Below are positions 35,520 to 47,130 of a stretch of 64,000 nucleotides of DNA, piece after piece. The DNA comes from Topomyia yanbarensis. Taxonomy: Eukaryota > Arthropoda > Insecta > Diptera > Culicidae. Every line of letters starts with the position of its first letter. Position 1 is the first letter of the stretch. The notes below the pieces were generated by a model, which worked only from the letters and a program-made list of their open reading frames with translations, had not been told where the DNA came from and did no database searches. The DNA lies in the NCBI RefSeq assembly GCF_030247195.1, contig NC_080670.1, forward strand, positions 209,238,546 to 209,302,545, written 5' to 3'. The position numbers and the translations under genes were made by a program.

Positions 35520-38460
35520 TCATTCAATGACACAGAAAGTAGACTGTCCGAGAACGCCGCAGGGTAGGCACCACTGCTTGGGAGTTGTCAGGATAGACTT
35601 TTCCCACTGACTGGCTAGCTAAGCGGACGACGGATGACAGGCCTCTCTCTCTCTCTCGCTCCGCAAACGCAAACATAGCCATCCATCGCTCAGAGGCAAA
35701 TTCCTTGAACTCCGCACAATGGCATCCAGCGGGCATATATACTATACATACATACAATGTTGGTAACCGACGATGGTTGGGGACGGGGGGTAAAGTGGTG
35801 ATGGTGATGGTTCTGGTCGTGGTAGTAACTACTGCTGCGGACGGCCACGGCGAAGGCAAGACTTGACCTGTTGATGTGCCGTTGCGCTTGCGTTGGAAAA
35901 ATTGATTTTTCCCGAACGGGTGCTGCTCTCTCTCTTTCCGCTCTCAGCGAAATAGTTCTCTCCGTTTTTTTCGCTCGCTTTTTTAGAACGTGCGATTGGA
36001 GCCAGTAGTCAGTTGTGTACCAACAGGATACTTTAAAGTTGTTCATCCATTTCCCGTTACCCCCGCTACCTGTCGATTCGTCACTGTGGAAACGTATTAG
36101 GAAGTGTTGCCGATTGGGACAGAACAAAGTTTTCCTAATATAAGCGAAAGTGACAAACCAATTAAATTGCAGCTCACAAGCGAAATTCGATTGCATCGTG
36201 ACATTTGAGCTACAATATTTGTTTGGTTCGACCTGTCAAACGACACAGTTTGTTATCATTCGATCTAGCAACCCGGGCGACGTTCCTTTCCAGTGCTCAC
36301 ATGGTTGGAGAGAATCGCTCACAACTGTCGTGACTCGGTCGGAGAGCGAGAACCATTTTAGTGAAAGAAAAACCAAACCATCCGAAAATGCGACCCGAAA
36401 CCGATTGGATTGAAGTGGAACGTAAAGACTACTAGCAGCGGATCCAGCCACATACTGCACACACACAAAGCGAAGAGGAGCAGCAAACCAACCAGCAGCA
36501 GCATTAATCCAGGAAGTGTCTCGGTAGCAAACATTTTATACGCGGTCGCCAAGAAGAAAAGGCAGACACACATTCTACTGCGGTCTCCTATCAAGGGGGA
36601 AAACGGTTCTGTGTGAAAGTTGTGTGAAAATAGGCAGGCAGAGGAACCCCCGCCCTGGCCCCTGGTGTGTAGTGTGTAGTGTAAACCCCCCTCGTAAAAA
36701 AGGCAACCTGGCCTGTGTTCTCCTGCCATCCCGAGAATTGATTTTTCTTCCTCCTGTTCCAGAATTGGGTCCCGTTTTGCACCTCGGGAACGGTCGCGCG
36801 CGGTGTGTTCCCCCTTTTGCTACTCGAACGCAGGATGGATCTGTGGAAAATTGCCTTTTCCTAAAGGGCGACACAGAAGAAGAAGAAGGAGAAGAAAGTG
36901 TAAAAGTGAAGCCCTTTTCTTAAAAAAAAAACTTTTAAACTGTGTGCAACACCGATGAAAGCTTTTCCAAGTTTTTCCTCGTCTTGCCTTTGCGCGGTGT
37001 GTAGAGTGTAAAGCCAAAACGCGTGTGAGAGTTCGTTCGAGAGCACGGTCCCCACCGTCGACGGAACCGCCCCGGGGTGGGGTGGGAACGAGTGAAGGGG
37101 TGGGTAGTGCGGATCGATTGCCAAAGGATTAACACACACACGCAGCAGGAGGAGGAGGAGCAGGGGGAGGGTGATCCCGATTCGGACGCAAAAACGGAGC
37201 ACTTTTCCAGTGCCCGGCAGGTGCAGAAACAGCAGCCGCAGCCTCAGCAGGAGTCCTGTCCGGAGTGCTGTTATGCCTTGTTACGTCTGAATCAAAATAT
37301 TTACCCGAACATCTCCGGTGGCTTGCAGTCCTGCTTCGGGCGAACAGACCGAACGGGAACGGAACCATTCGGAACGGTATCGGCGGACAACCTCCTCCTG
37401 GTGGGCCCAACGGAATATCACCACCATCATCGGAACCTCGATCCCAGCTATCACGAACAAGCAGCAGCGGCGGCAGCAGCAGCAGGAGCAACCAGAAAAA
37501 GGTTTGGGCAACAGATTATCGTCTGTAGTATATTCATCCTGCTTTCTTTTTTCCCCCAACCACTGATCCTTCTAAAATACCCACCCACTGATCCGCGGTA
37601 AGACACACTACGGCCACCGTTCCTTCGCGCGCCCTATGTAACACAATCTGACATATTTTCCTTGGCTTTATCTTCCATTCTCTTCCTCCCACTCCTCGCG
37701 CACCGTAGAAGACTCGGGTGAAACGTGAAGCGAAAAATTTACTTACAGGCGAAAATTATGAGAGCCACGCTCGCTCCATCCTCATAAATTGTACGGCAAG
37801 TGACAGTTCGCTAAGAAACTGTGAGCTGTTGAATTTGTACAAGATAATTTAAAGACAATTTGTGGTAAGCAATCTAGCACTCACTGATTGACGACGGCTA
37901 ACTGACAGTTACCGAAGCTAGTACTCGTGTTGCGTGGCGACGCCGGGGGGGGGGGGAGGTGTATCATTCCATTTTCTTCACAAACGAAGAACTAAAGTAA
38001 TTTTTCACCTTTGGCATCCTGATCAATATTTCATTTCGTCAGCTTTCCCTTCTGCTGTCGACGTTGTCGTCGTCGTCGAAGTCAGCGCACAAAACTTTGC
38101 CACTGTGGCTAGGGTCCGCACTTATGACAGCGCGCGCGTGGGTGTTTCGCTCTCCTCCAAGAAGGTTACCGAGGCTAATTTAAATTCCACGAGAAGCTCG
38201 CTTGAAACGGGACCCCACCACACGCGAGATTCTCGCGTGGTGGGACCCGCCTTAAAGCGAAGACTATCGACTTTTGTACGTTAAGGCTATACACGAGTGT
38301 AATCCGGAGTCGTTCATTTTTAATTTCCTTATGACTTTAGCGCGGGAGGGATTACCGCGAAGGATGGACACGAACGATGGTTGGATGGGTTTTTTTACGC
38401 TGAATGCTCACGCTTTGTGAGGACAGGCCCCGGTGGCTACACGTTTCATTCATTTCCGTT
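35520..38460 (+). promoter_or_regulatory. Putative promoter and 5' untranslated exon region
   Basis: The most CpG- and GC-rich part of the window, free of recognisable repeats. The plus strand from about 36200 has the texture of an insect 5' UTR: GAAAGTTGTGTGAAAATAG, AAGTGTAAAAGTGAAG, CAG/CAA runs. It carries only short ATG-initiated frames (36387, 36836, 36955, 37273), each stopping within about 20 codons. Initiator-like TCAGT is at 36009. A strong acceptor-like TTTTTCTTCCTCCTGTTCCAG ends at 36762, and donor-like sites are at about 37503 (AAAAAGGTTTGG) and 37599 (GCGGTAAGAC). All three frames are open at 37.18-37.50 kb but without ATG; one reads SPPSSEPRSQLSRTSSSGGS. If real, the coding start is in a downstream exon outside the window. 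Confidence 0.35.
38208..38252. repeat. GC-rich hairpin
   Basis: GGGACCCCACCACACGCGAG, then A, faces TCTCGCGTGGTGGGACCCG with one small bulge and almost no loop. A stable stem in the GC-rich segment. Confidence 0.75.
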
Positions 38461-38739
38461 TTTTTTTTCCTTTATAAATATCCGCTGACATATCCTGATT
38501 GACAAACGGGGCTCTCTGTCCAATCGAATTAGGGAACGGATCGTGTCTGTTTTCTTGGCCAACTTTGTTGTTGGTGGGGGGGGGGGGTAGTCAGCTGTCA
38601 CCGGCAGTGTTTTTGTTGTTGCTGGAAAGTTTTCTGCTAAATATAGAAATGTTCTATCTGGTCCAGAATGTCATCAGTTTTAATAACAGGAAAAGTAATT
38701 GAATTGGACGGATCTCAAGATGGATGTCAGGTTGATTGA

Positions 38740-39160
38740 TGTTCGGTTGCCAGACTATTATCTGCCAAACGTCACAGATCCTGAGATTTAAGTTTTCTTA
38801 CGAAAGCCATGATTTATTAGAAGTAGAAATAGATGCTTTTGAAGGCATTTTTCAAGTTTTCACTGTTCCTGATGGCACGAAGAGGTTACTTCATTTGCCA
38901 CACGAGTAAATTGCCTGCCAAATCATGTATTTTTTTGGCAAGTTTAGATTTTTTCTGCTTTGAAACATCCTCGGGGATGTTGAACTTATGACAAGTTGTG
39001 AGGAAAAGGATCCCGGGAAGCTGCTGGAAATCTACTTTCACATAAGTCTCGTCGTCCATGACGTGACAATACGGTTTCGTCAACCGCTAAATGTGGGGTT
39101 TCTTGGCACGTGATTTTCCCCACTGCACTCTGTCGTTCATCACTATTCGGCGCGATTTTT
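38740..39160 (-). pseudogene. Tc1/mariner-superfamily transposase fragment
   Basis: The minus-strand frame contains HVMDDETYVKVDFQQLPG, then KKSKLAKKIHD. In another frame LVWQ is followed by the cognate of SCGK.S..FV. MDDETYV is the first catalytic Asp block of IS630/Tc1/mariner-type DDE transposases, and the following F..LPG and KK....LVWQ words fit the same domain. It carries frameshifts and an in-frame stop soon after. The second Asp and final Glu/Asp blocks are not found. Element ends are not visible. Confidence 0.7.
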
Positions 39161-39735
39161 GAACTATGTACGCGTGTAGCTTTTCACAATTGTTTTGCAC
39201 AGAAATTTTGCCTAAACGTGTTTTTTTCATCACGTGTCTCACTCAACTATTAGAATTGAAAACTCTTGAAAACTTTGACTACCCGCCTGTGATCCTTCAC
39301 ATTATAGGAAGATTCATTTTGGCCTCTTTTTCCTTTCTATCAAACGTTTGTTGTATCGTTTCAAAACACGTATTACAGTACAGATTGAACCGATTCAAAG
39401 GCACGGTGAAATTTGTTTACCATCAGGCAATGATTTACGGCTGGATTTTATTGCTGGAAGGCGATTTTTATCGCTTAGGACTGTTCCTGTGGAGTGCGCG
39501 TAAGAACTTTTGCTTATGGATCCAACGCTTTTTGGCCCTTCAAACAGCGATACAATGAAGGTCGTTCGCTGCTGGCATAATTTTGGCCTTGCTCTTAAAA
39601 GTAACTATAGCAATCATTTAACACATCATCATCATCATCATAACGAGCGTAAAATTTGTGTACGCCGCTGGTGTTCTTCCGACTCCATTCGCGCAACGGT
39701 GGCACATTGAATTGATTACACCTAAAATTTTAGCA
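39161..39735 (-). other. Possible remainder of the decayed transposon
   Basis: Antisense of a plus ORF (39166-39558) that I reject as a gene. Rich in degraded sequence, with a (CAT)n run at 39623-39642. It would be the transposase N-terminal side, but no helix-turn-helix motif can be read. Confidence 0.3.
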
Positions 39736-41233
39736 GGAAATAATTATTGTAAAAAAAAATTACAATAATTTTGTTCCGTACACTCTTCATTAGGTACAAT
39801 ATAAAACATTGAAAAATTCAAAAAATTGAATTGTCAATTTAAAGATTTGAAAAAGATGATAAGAAAATAGATATATGAGGAGAATAAGAAAATAAGAAAA
39901 AGGCAAGATAATAAAATAAGGAGAGAATATAAGAAAATAAAAAATGGATAAAATAATATAAAAAAAATTAATTAAATTAAAGCTTTTAAAACTCCAAAAT
40001 AAAATATAAAATAAAACATAATATGCAACAAAAAAATTCAGAATTAAATTTACAAAATATGTATTCTGTTCGAATTTTCTTAATAATATTGTGAAGTTAA
40101 AGAATAAAAAGAGCGAATAAAAATTACAAAATTAAAAATAAATTAAAAAAGTTTGAAAGTGAACAGTTTAAAATAAACAAAATAAATAACTAATGTAGTA
40201 GGAAATAGAAAATCGAAATTGAGTAAACATTAATGATTAAAAAACTAAACAATAGAACAATATAAAATTAACAAAAGGAAAATGAGAGTTCAACAAAAAA
40301 CATTAAAATATAAAAAAAAAGAACTTAACAAATACAAAATTGAAAATTTGAAACCAAAAAAATCTTCAACGATCGAAAAATTAAAAAACTAAACAAAAAA
40401 AAATAACGAAATAAAAAAATAAAAGATCTAACAATTTACAAAATTTAAAAATGCTTTCGAATTTAAAAATTAAGAAATGAAAAAAAATAAAAGCTCTATA
40501 ATATAAAAAAAAATATTAAAAAAAACAATCGCAAAGGAATTAGAAAATTGAAAAATAAAGCGATTAAAAAACTAATTAATTCAAGACTTCAAATCAATAA
40601 AGCGAAAAATAATAATGCCAAGATATAAAAATCAACAATTGAAATATAAGAAAATTTCGAAATTCTAGAAATGTAAAAATAATGTAAAAAATGCAATATT
40701 GAAAAAAAATCAAGGAAGTTAAAAAAATATTAAGAAATTCTAAATTTTAAATTAAGATATATAAAATTTCTAAATATTGTAAATTAAATTAATTTAAATT
40801 GAAAAATTTAAAAAAGGAATTTAAAAAAAAATACAAGATCAAAATTTTAAAAATCAAAAGAATCGAAATTGGAAATAAAGAACTGAGAAATAAGAAATTA
40901 AAGCATTAAAACATTGAAGACTAACCAAAGGATTAAACATAAAAAATTAAAAACATGATAATGATGTTGAAAATTTTACGTGATTGAAAATTGGTGAGAT
41001 CAAAAACTAAACAATTAATGAATTTGGAACATTAAAAAAATAAAGCAAATAATAAATTTGAAAACTAAAGAATTAAAAGAATTTCACAAAGATTAAAAAA
41101 TTAAATTAAAGAAATTGAAAAATATATCATCAATAAATTCAAGGACCAAAAAATACACAAATTAAGAAAAAATGAATATTAAAAAATCTAAGCGATACAA
41201 AATTTAAAATTAGAAAAATTATTAATCCATCTA
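39736..41233. repeat. A-rich degenerate block
   Basis: About 1.5 kb of AAAATTAAAAAAT words on the plus strand, few C or G. No ORF, no clear period. Confidence 0.75.
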
Positions 41234-41458
41234 TCTTCTATATATATAAAAGTCAATGTTTGTATGTATATAATTTATGGACTCTCAAACGGCTTAACCG
41301 ATTGCCGTCAAAATTTATACATAGGCGTTTGTTTTGAAGCGTGTTTGTGTGCTATTATTTTTGGGATTATCTGCCCGACAGATGGCGCTTCGGAATAAAT
41401 TCTGTTTTTCTCCTATTTCGTTGAAAGTCGCAGCAACGCGCTATGGGTATTAGCTAGT
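41234..41458 (+). mobile_element. Short non-autonomous Helitron-like element
   Basis: Begins TCTTCTATATATATAAAAG directly after an A and ends GCAACGCG ... ATTAGCTAGT directly before a T, fitting the 5'-TC ... CTAGT-3' ends and A/T insertion site of Helitrons. Interior words ACGGCTTAACCGATTGCCGT and AAAATTTATACATAGGCG resemble insect Helitron copies. No Rep/helicase. The 3' hairpin is weak. Sits inside the A-rich block. Confidence 0.6.
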
Positions 41459-41799
41459 TTTAGATATAAATAAATAAGAAAAGTAAAATAATTTAAAAAT
41501 AAGAAAATGTATTTCAACACTAAAAGCGATAAGTAAGAAAATAAAAAAATTGAAGGCATGTAAAAAATAAAAAACCAAAATAATGAAATTTTAAAATATA
41601 AGAGAATTAAAATTCAGGAAAATTAAGAATTAAAAAATCGTAAAAGAAAAAACACAAAAAATTATAATAAGGAAAGAAATTCTATTATAATAATTATAAT
41701 AAGGAAAGACTATGAAATTAATAAATAGTTAATAAATAGTTAATTAGAAAATTTATAAAACAAAAATTTTAAATTTAATTATTCAAAAAAAATTTAAAC

Positions 41800-43880
41800 T
41801 TCAAGAAATTGAAGATTAAATATTGTTAACTTGCAATTTTCAAAAATAGTAAGATAAAAAAATCAATTATAAAAGATCATGATTAAAAAAAAAGTTTGAA
41901 GAGATTTGGAAATTTACGAAGCCAATTATTCCCCGCGCCATTTTTTTCTGCTCTAAATTTGAGTAAAATTCGGTCAAAATTTGCCTATTTTTAGAACGGG
42001 TTGATGTTTATATGGAATGAATCATAAAAATATCTTAGAAACACCCCCGGATTCAACACAGTAGCGCTAACACCTACTACGTCCCGATCCGACTCCGACC
42101 ATTTGGCAAGTTAGTTTGTCAAAACACCAAATAAAGACAAAAATAATGCTAAAAATCAAAACGGATAAAAAATTTAAAATTTGAAGAATTAATGATTTTG
42201 ATTATAAATTCGAAAAGAATAAAGTGCATAAAATAAAAAAAATCAACATTAAAAGCGAGAAACATGAAGATAAAAAATAAAAGCATAAGCATAAAAAATT
42301 TAAGCCAAAGCAATTCAATTTTAAAATATAACAGAATTACAATTCAAGAAAATTGTAAATAAAAACAGTAAAAAAAATTAAAAGCAAGGGAAAAAATTAA
42401 AAACTGCGAGTTGATAAATAGTTAATAAAACAAATTAAAATCCAAAAAGAAACACAAGCTTTAGATTTGAATATGCAAAAAATTTAAACTTCAAGAAATT
42501 GAGGTTTAAATGGTGATAATTTCCAATTTAAAAAAAAATATTAAGGTAAAAAATTCAATTACAAAAGATCATTATTTATAAAAAAGTTAGTTTGAAAAAA
42601 ATTGGAAATTTACGGTAACAGTTATTCTCCACGCCACTTCCTACACTTGCATTTTTAGAACGGGTTGATGTTTATAAGGAATCAGTCATAAAAATATCTT
42701 AGAAACACCCCAGATTTCAAATTGATACTGAAAAAATCAGTAAAGCTAACACCTACTACGTCCCAATCCGACTCCGACCACTTGATTAGTTTCATAGTTT
42801 GTTAAAACATCAAACAAAGAACAAAATAGTATTTAAAAAAATCTAAACATAGGAAGATTTAAAATTTGAAAAATTATTAATTTTGAATATAAATTGGAAA
42901 AGAAAAACTGTAAAAAAATAATAATAAAAGCAAGAAACATGAAAATATAAAAAAATTAATGCGAAGGCATTAAAAGTTAATAAAAATTAAAGTTTTGAAA
43001 ATTAAGGAATTAAATGAATAAAAATTATAATTAGAGAAATTGAGAATGAAAAAATTCAAAAATTTAAATGAACCGAAATTAAGCAATTTTAAAATATAAG
43101 ATTTAAAATTGAAGAAAATTAAAAAAATGTCAACCAAAAAAAGCAAAAAAAAATTAAAAACTGTGAGTGAGCTAAATAATCAATTACGCAAATTTAAATC
43201 CAATAAGAATCAAAAATTTTAGATATAAATATTCAAAAAAAATTCATTTCAAGAAATTGAGGTTAAAGTGGTGTTAACTTTCAATTTTAAAACAAGCAAG
43301 AAATTCGATTACAAAAGATCATTATTTAAAAAAAATAAGGTTTGAATAAATTTGAAAATTTACGGAACCAGTTATTCCCCTCGCCACATCTTACAGTCTA
43401 CTTTAGTAAAATTCGGTCAAAATTTGCCCACTTTTAGAACGGGTTAATTTTTAAACTGAATCAGAAAATATCTTAGAAAAACCCCAGACATCGAATTGAC
43501 AGTGAAAAAATCAGTAGAGCTAACACCTACTACGTCCCGACCCGACTCCGACCATTTGGTAAGTTTCATAGTTTGTCAAAAGACCAAATAAAGAAAAAAA
43601 ATAAAGAAATTGAAGTTTGAATATTGTTAATTTTAAATTTACAAAAATAGTAAGGTAAAAAAATTCAATTACAAAAGATGATTATCTAAAAAAATTAAAG
43701 TTTGAAGAAACTTGGAAATTTACGGAGCCAGTTATTCCCCAATTTTTTAGAACGGCTTGATGTTTATATGGAATGAGTCATAAAAATATCCTAGGAACTT
43801 GCCAGGTTTCCAATTGGCATTTTATAATTCAGTAGAGCTAACACCTGCTACGTCCCGACTCGGATCCGATCATTTGATAA
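41800..43880 (+). repeat. Four copies of a ~360-bp repeat in A-rich DNA
   Basis: Four direct copies with the landmarks CAATTACAAAAGATCATTAT, GGAAATTTACGGAGCCAGTT, TTAGAACGGGTTGATGTTTA, AAATATCTTAGAAACACCCC, AGTAGAGCTAACACCTACTA, then CGTCCCGA, and CCGACTCCGACCATTTGGTA. Landmark spacing is about 690, 750 and 360 bp. The last two are directly tandem; the others are separated by A-rich filler. A fifth, inverted fragment is at 45612-45665. Identity about 80-90%. No coding frame survives. Confidence 0.85.
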
Positions 43881-44556
43881 GTTTCAAAGTTGTCGTGATA
43901 ACACGCTTTGTTCTTTGAGAAGCCCAAGGTGATGTGTACTCATCAAAACAAACTTATTGCCATTTCTTTGAAGCGATACCGAGTAAATTTTCAAGGTTTC
44001 AATCACCGTACAACCCGATAAAGTAACCATGAATATAATTCGCACCGAATTTCACAACTATCAAAACACCATGAAATGGTCTCAAAAACCCATAAATACA
44101 CCCGAATATGGTTTTCAAATATCTTCCGGACAATGGTGATGGTGTTCTCATGGATTGAACCCATTCCAATTACTAACGCTAACACCATGCAGTAGGGGTG
44201 AATTTGGACCATGATCTATGAACTTTGCGTTTGCTCGGGATGATCGACTGATAGGAGCACAGATTCTTCAACAAAGGGTTGACAATAAAATTTCCTGTAG
44301 GAATCTTTTACTTGACGGTACATGACACATGCTTAAAACATATTCTACTGTCGAAAATCTGAAATCGTGGTGATTCTGCATACATTTTAAACTAACACGC
44401 TACAAAAAAATTAAAGGGTTGTGTACAGGACACGACCACGGTGACATTAAAAATGAAACTTTTTTCAAGAGCGTGCAAATGAATTTTATCTATCACACAT
44501 ATCGACTCAAGTTCTTGCTCACTCGCCTGTTTTTTTTATGTTACAATTTGCTATAT
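43881..44556. other. Low-copy DNA, no recognised gene
   Basis: Short ORFs only. The minus frame at 44003-44212 has no domain. No element ends found. Confidence 0.45.
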
Positions 44557-44669
44557 ACCTTTTCACGCAGGGGATACAGGCCGTGTAAATGAAAACCGCG
44601 TAAATTAAAAAAAAAACGCGTTAATGAAAACCGCGTAAATTTCAAAATCCGCGTAAAAAAACCTGAGTG
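44557..44669 (-). mobile_element. Second copy of the ACGCGG MITE, left end decayed
   Basis: The right end GCGTAAAAAAACCTGAGTG, followed by TA, is identical to that of the 18856-18954 element as read on the plus strand. The body GGGGATACAGGCCG, then TGTAAATGAAAACCGCG, is the reverse complement of that element's interior. The left terminus is reduced to TATACCTTTTCACGCAGG. One internal duplication of ACCGCGTAAAT. Confidence 0.7.
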
Positions 44670-44954
44670 TACTCTCCTATATAAAATGCTACGTTGCTGA
44701 ACAGTGCAATAACTACAGAAGCACGTTGTAAGATGCCTTACTCACAAAAAACATATAACCGAAATATGAAACATGAAAACCAATAGGCTCTTTATACCCT
44801 ATGCAGCTATATATTTTATATATTATATATTTTTTTTCAAACGCAACACTCTTAAGCAGCACACACCGTATTGAATTAAATCTAAACCACCCCGCCCACC
44901 CACTTTGCAAATCATTCTGTGACACCGCGCTGGTAGCCGAAAAATCCGCACACG

Positions 44955-45280
44955 GCCACCGCTGCCGAAAATGCATAGCGTCTACCGCTTATTGTAGTGC
45001 CCAGACGATGCAGCCATGATCTTACCCGTTCGATATAAGAACAAAAACTGATTCAAACGGGTACGCGTTACCTCTATTTATAAACTAAACATATATGGCT
45101 TAGTCACTTAGGTGCGTGTGTGTGCAAATGCCAACGTTGCCGAAAATCGATAACGCTTATTGCATCGCCCGGAGACGATGTTGCTCGTATGAAATAAGAG
45201 CAACAACTGATTTAAACGGACATGCGTCGCTTCTATTTATGACTTTTCGTCTTTCATTGAGTCACTAAGCTGCCCTCTTT
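44955..45280. repeat. Tandem duplication of a ~175-bp unit
   Basis: GCTGCCGAAAATGCATAGCG at 44961 recurs as GTTGCCGAAAATCGATAACG at 45136, with further matches GCTTATTG, GAGACGATG/CAGACGATG, AAGAACAAAAACTGATTCAA versus AAGAGCAACAACTGATTTAA, CTCTATTTATAA versus TTCTATTTATGA, and GAGTCACTAAG versus TAGTCACTTAG. About 70% identity; an old duplication. Confidence 0.75.
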
Positions 45281-46792
45281 TGACGGCTGTGTCTGAGAAA
45301 TCTGCCTCACGAATGGTATTTTCCCGTTTTTCGTGAACTTTTTAATTTTACCAATTTCCAAAAGTCTACTTTTATTGGGGAGATATTAAATTATTACCAA
45401 TATTTAAGTTAGGTGTTTCTGAATCGGTTGGTGTATGAATGATTAGAATCCATCTAGTAATATCGGAGTTATAAGCGTGCAAACCTTACATAGTTTCGTT
45501 ACATGGGAGATAGTTTAGATTTTAGAATGACACCTAGCCCCAGATAGTGGAGTAAGACATTTTTAATATCAAAATATACAGTATGGTATGTCTGGTCACT
45601 CCATACAAACAACTTAACCTCGGGACGTAGTAGGTGTTAGCTCTACCGATTTTCCAACGACTTTCCCATTTCAGACTAGGAAAGACCTAGTGGAACATTT
45701 TTTTTTACTCGAGCTCGGGTCAACTATAATAGGAGTATCAAATAGATACTAGCTTTCGATTTCTTGCCGCGAATAATTGTGCATGGAATTGATGCGTATT
45801 TTGTATATCACGGAGCGGATTTGAGGTGAAACTATACGCAGGCAAACTAACGTTTTTGTTCTACAAATACCATTACCATGGTTGCTTGCGCGGTGAATTT
45901 TTAAAATAAATAATTTCCGTTTAATCTCGAATGCATCCTTTAGCCCGGTTCGAATTTATTTCAAAAATTTCTCCACTATAGGGTAGCCCAAAAATGTATT
46001 TTTTTAACGACAGATTCATGTTTAACTTTTTTTTGCAACGCAATGTTTGAACAGGGGCAGCAATATCTAAATGTCAAAATTTAGGTAAACTGATTCTTTG
46101 AATTTCTTATGATTGAGCCATTGGCCACTGATAGATCTTGAAAGTGATGTTGTTTGAAATGACTCAAATTATAATTTTTTCAACAAATTTAACATAAAGG
46201 CCCCAAGAATAGTGAAATAAAATACGAAGTATGATGCGGGGAAATATTTGAATATCAGATAAGCATTGGAACACAGGTAGCGACCGACGATTTGTTAGTG
46301 AGGTAGTTGGAACCAAAAGCAAAATTCACAGTGACTGTTGATTTTAAACATTGAACTGTCCGTCCTTCTGCTCACGAAGTGGCACATATGTTGAAGGTGA
46401 AGGTGGATCTGTGGGAGTCGGACACGAAAGTATAGTTGGAAGTCAAAGTTTTGCTTAGTTCAGCCCCCAATTAAAAGAAGAAAACGAAAAAAAAATCACT
46501 AACCGATCAGGACAAGACGGTTCATATATTGTCGGACACACGGGATATTACAACTGGAAAGCACAATTTTGCTGTCGGTATCACCCGTACCTGAACCAGG
46601 ACCCATCTCAGAATCCAGGGGTATCAAGGTGAGCTTTGAGTTTTTGGTTTTGCACACCTTTGCCTTTCCGGTTTCCGTATACAATTTTGCCTGTTTTTGA
46701 CGGATTTCGCTTGGCTTGGTGTGCGAGTAGTTCGGATTTTCGGGGTGCCTGAGCAAAATCAAAATATAGGCGCCATTCTTCATATTTGCTCC
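45281..46792. other. Low-copy DNA with one repeat fragment
   Basis: 45612-45665 is an inverted fragment of the 41.8-43.9 kb repeat (GGGACGTAGTAGGTGTTAGC). A minus-strand frame at 46499-46868 stays open for about 110 codons (contains NPNYSHTKPSEIRQKQAKLY) but has no ATG start of its own and runs out of the minisatellite to its right. I do not recognise it. Confidence 0.35.
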
Positions 46793-47130
46793 AAAGGCAG
46801 CTAATTCTAAGAGAGCTGCTCCCAATATAGTTGCTTTTAAGACATTTTCTCCCGAAAGAGTTCCTCACAAGAATTACTTCAAAACAGATAATCTAGTTAC
46901 TCCAAAGATAGTTCCTCCAAATAGAATTACACCTAAGAGTACTGCTCCTAAGACAGGTGATCCAAAGACAGTTGTATATCAAATAGCTGATCCCAAGAGC
47001 GTTGTTCCGAAAACAGTAGCTCCTTAGAGAGGTCCTCCCAAGAAATTCACTGTAAAGACTGTCCCACTAGAGTTAGAAGAGAATTGCTTTTGAATGAGTT
47101 TCTCTTAAGACAGTTCCTCATAAGAGAAGA
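46793..47130 (-). repeat. Degenerate 15-bp minisatellite
   Basis: Read on the minus strand the unit is approximately GGAGCAACTATCTTT, repeated with substitutions and occasional length changes about 20 times (plus strand: CCTAAGACAGTTGCTCC, CCAAAGATAGTTCCTCC and so on). The unit length keeps a frame open and the minus strand would read GATIL-type pentapeptides that join the 46499-46868 frame. Confidence 0.75.

Noticed and set aside
37077..37601. 174-codon plus ORF with His and Ala runs
   Set aside because: The start is GTG, no ATG in frame, and two other frames are open at the same place. Better explained as GC-rich UTR.
39166..39558. 130-codon plus ORF
   Set aside because: Lies beside and antisense to the transposase relic; no domain.
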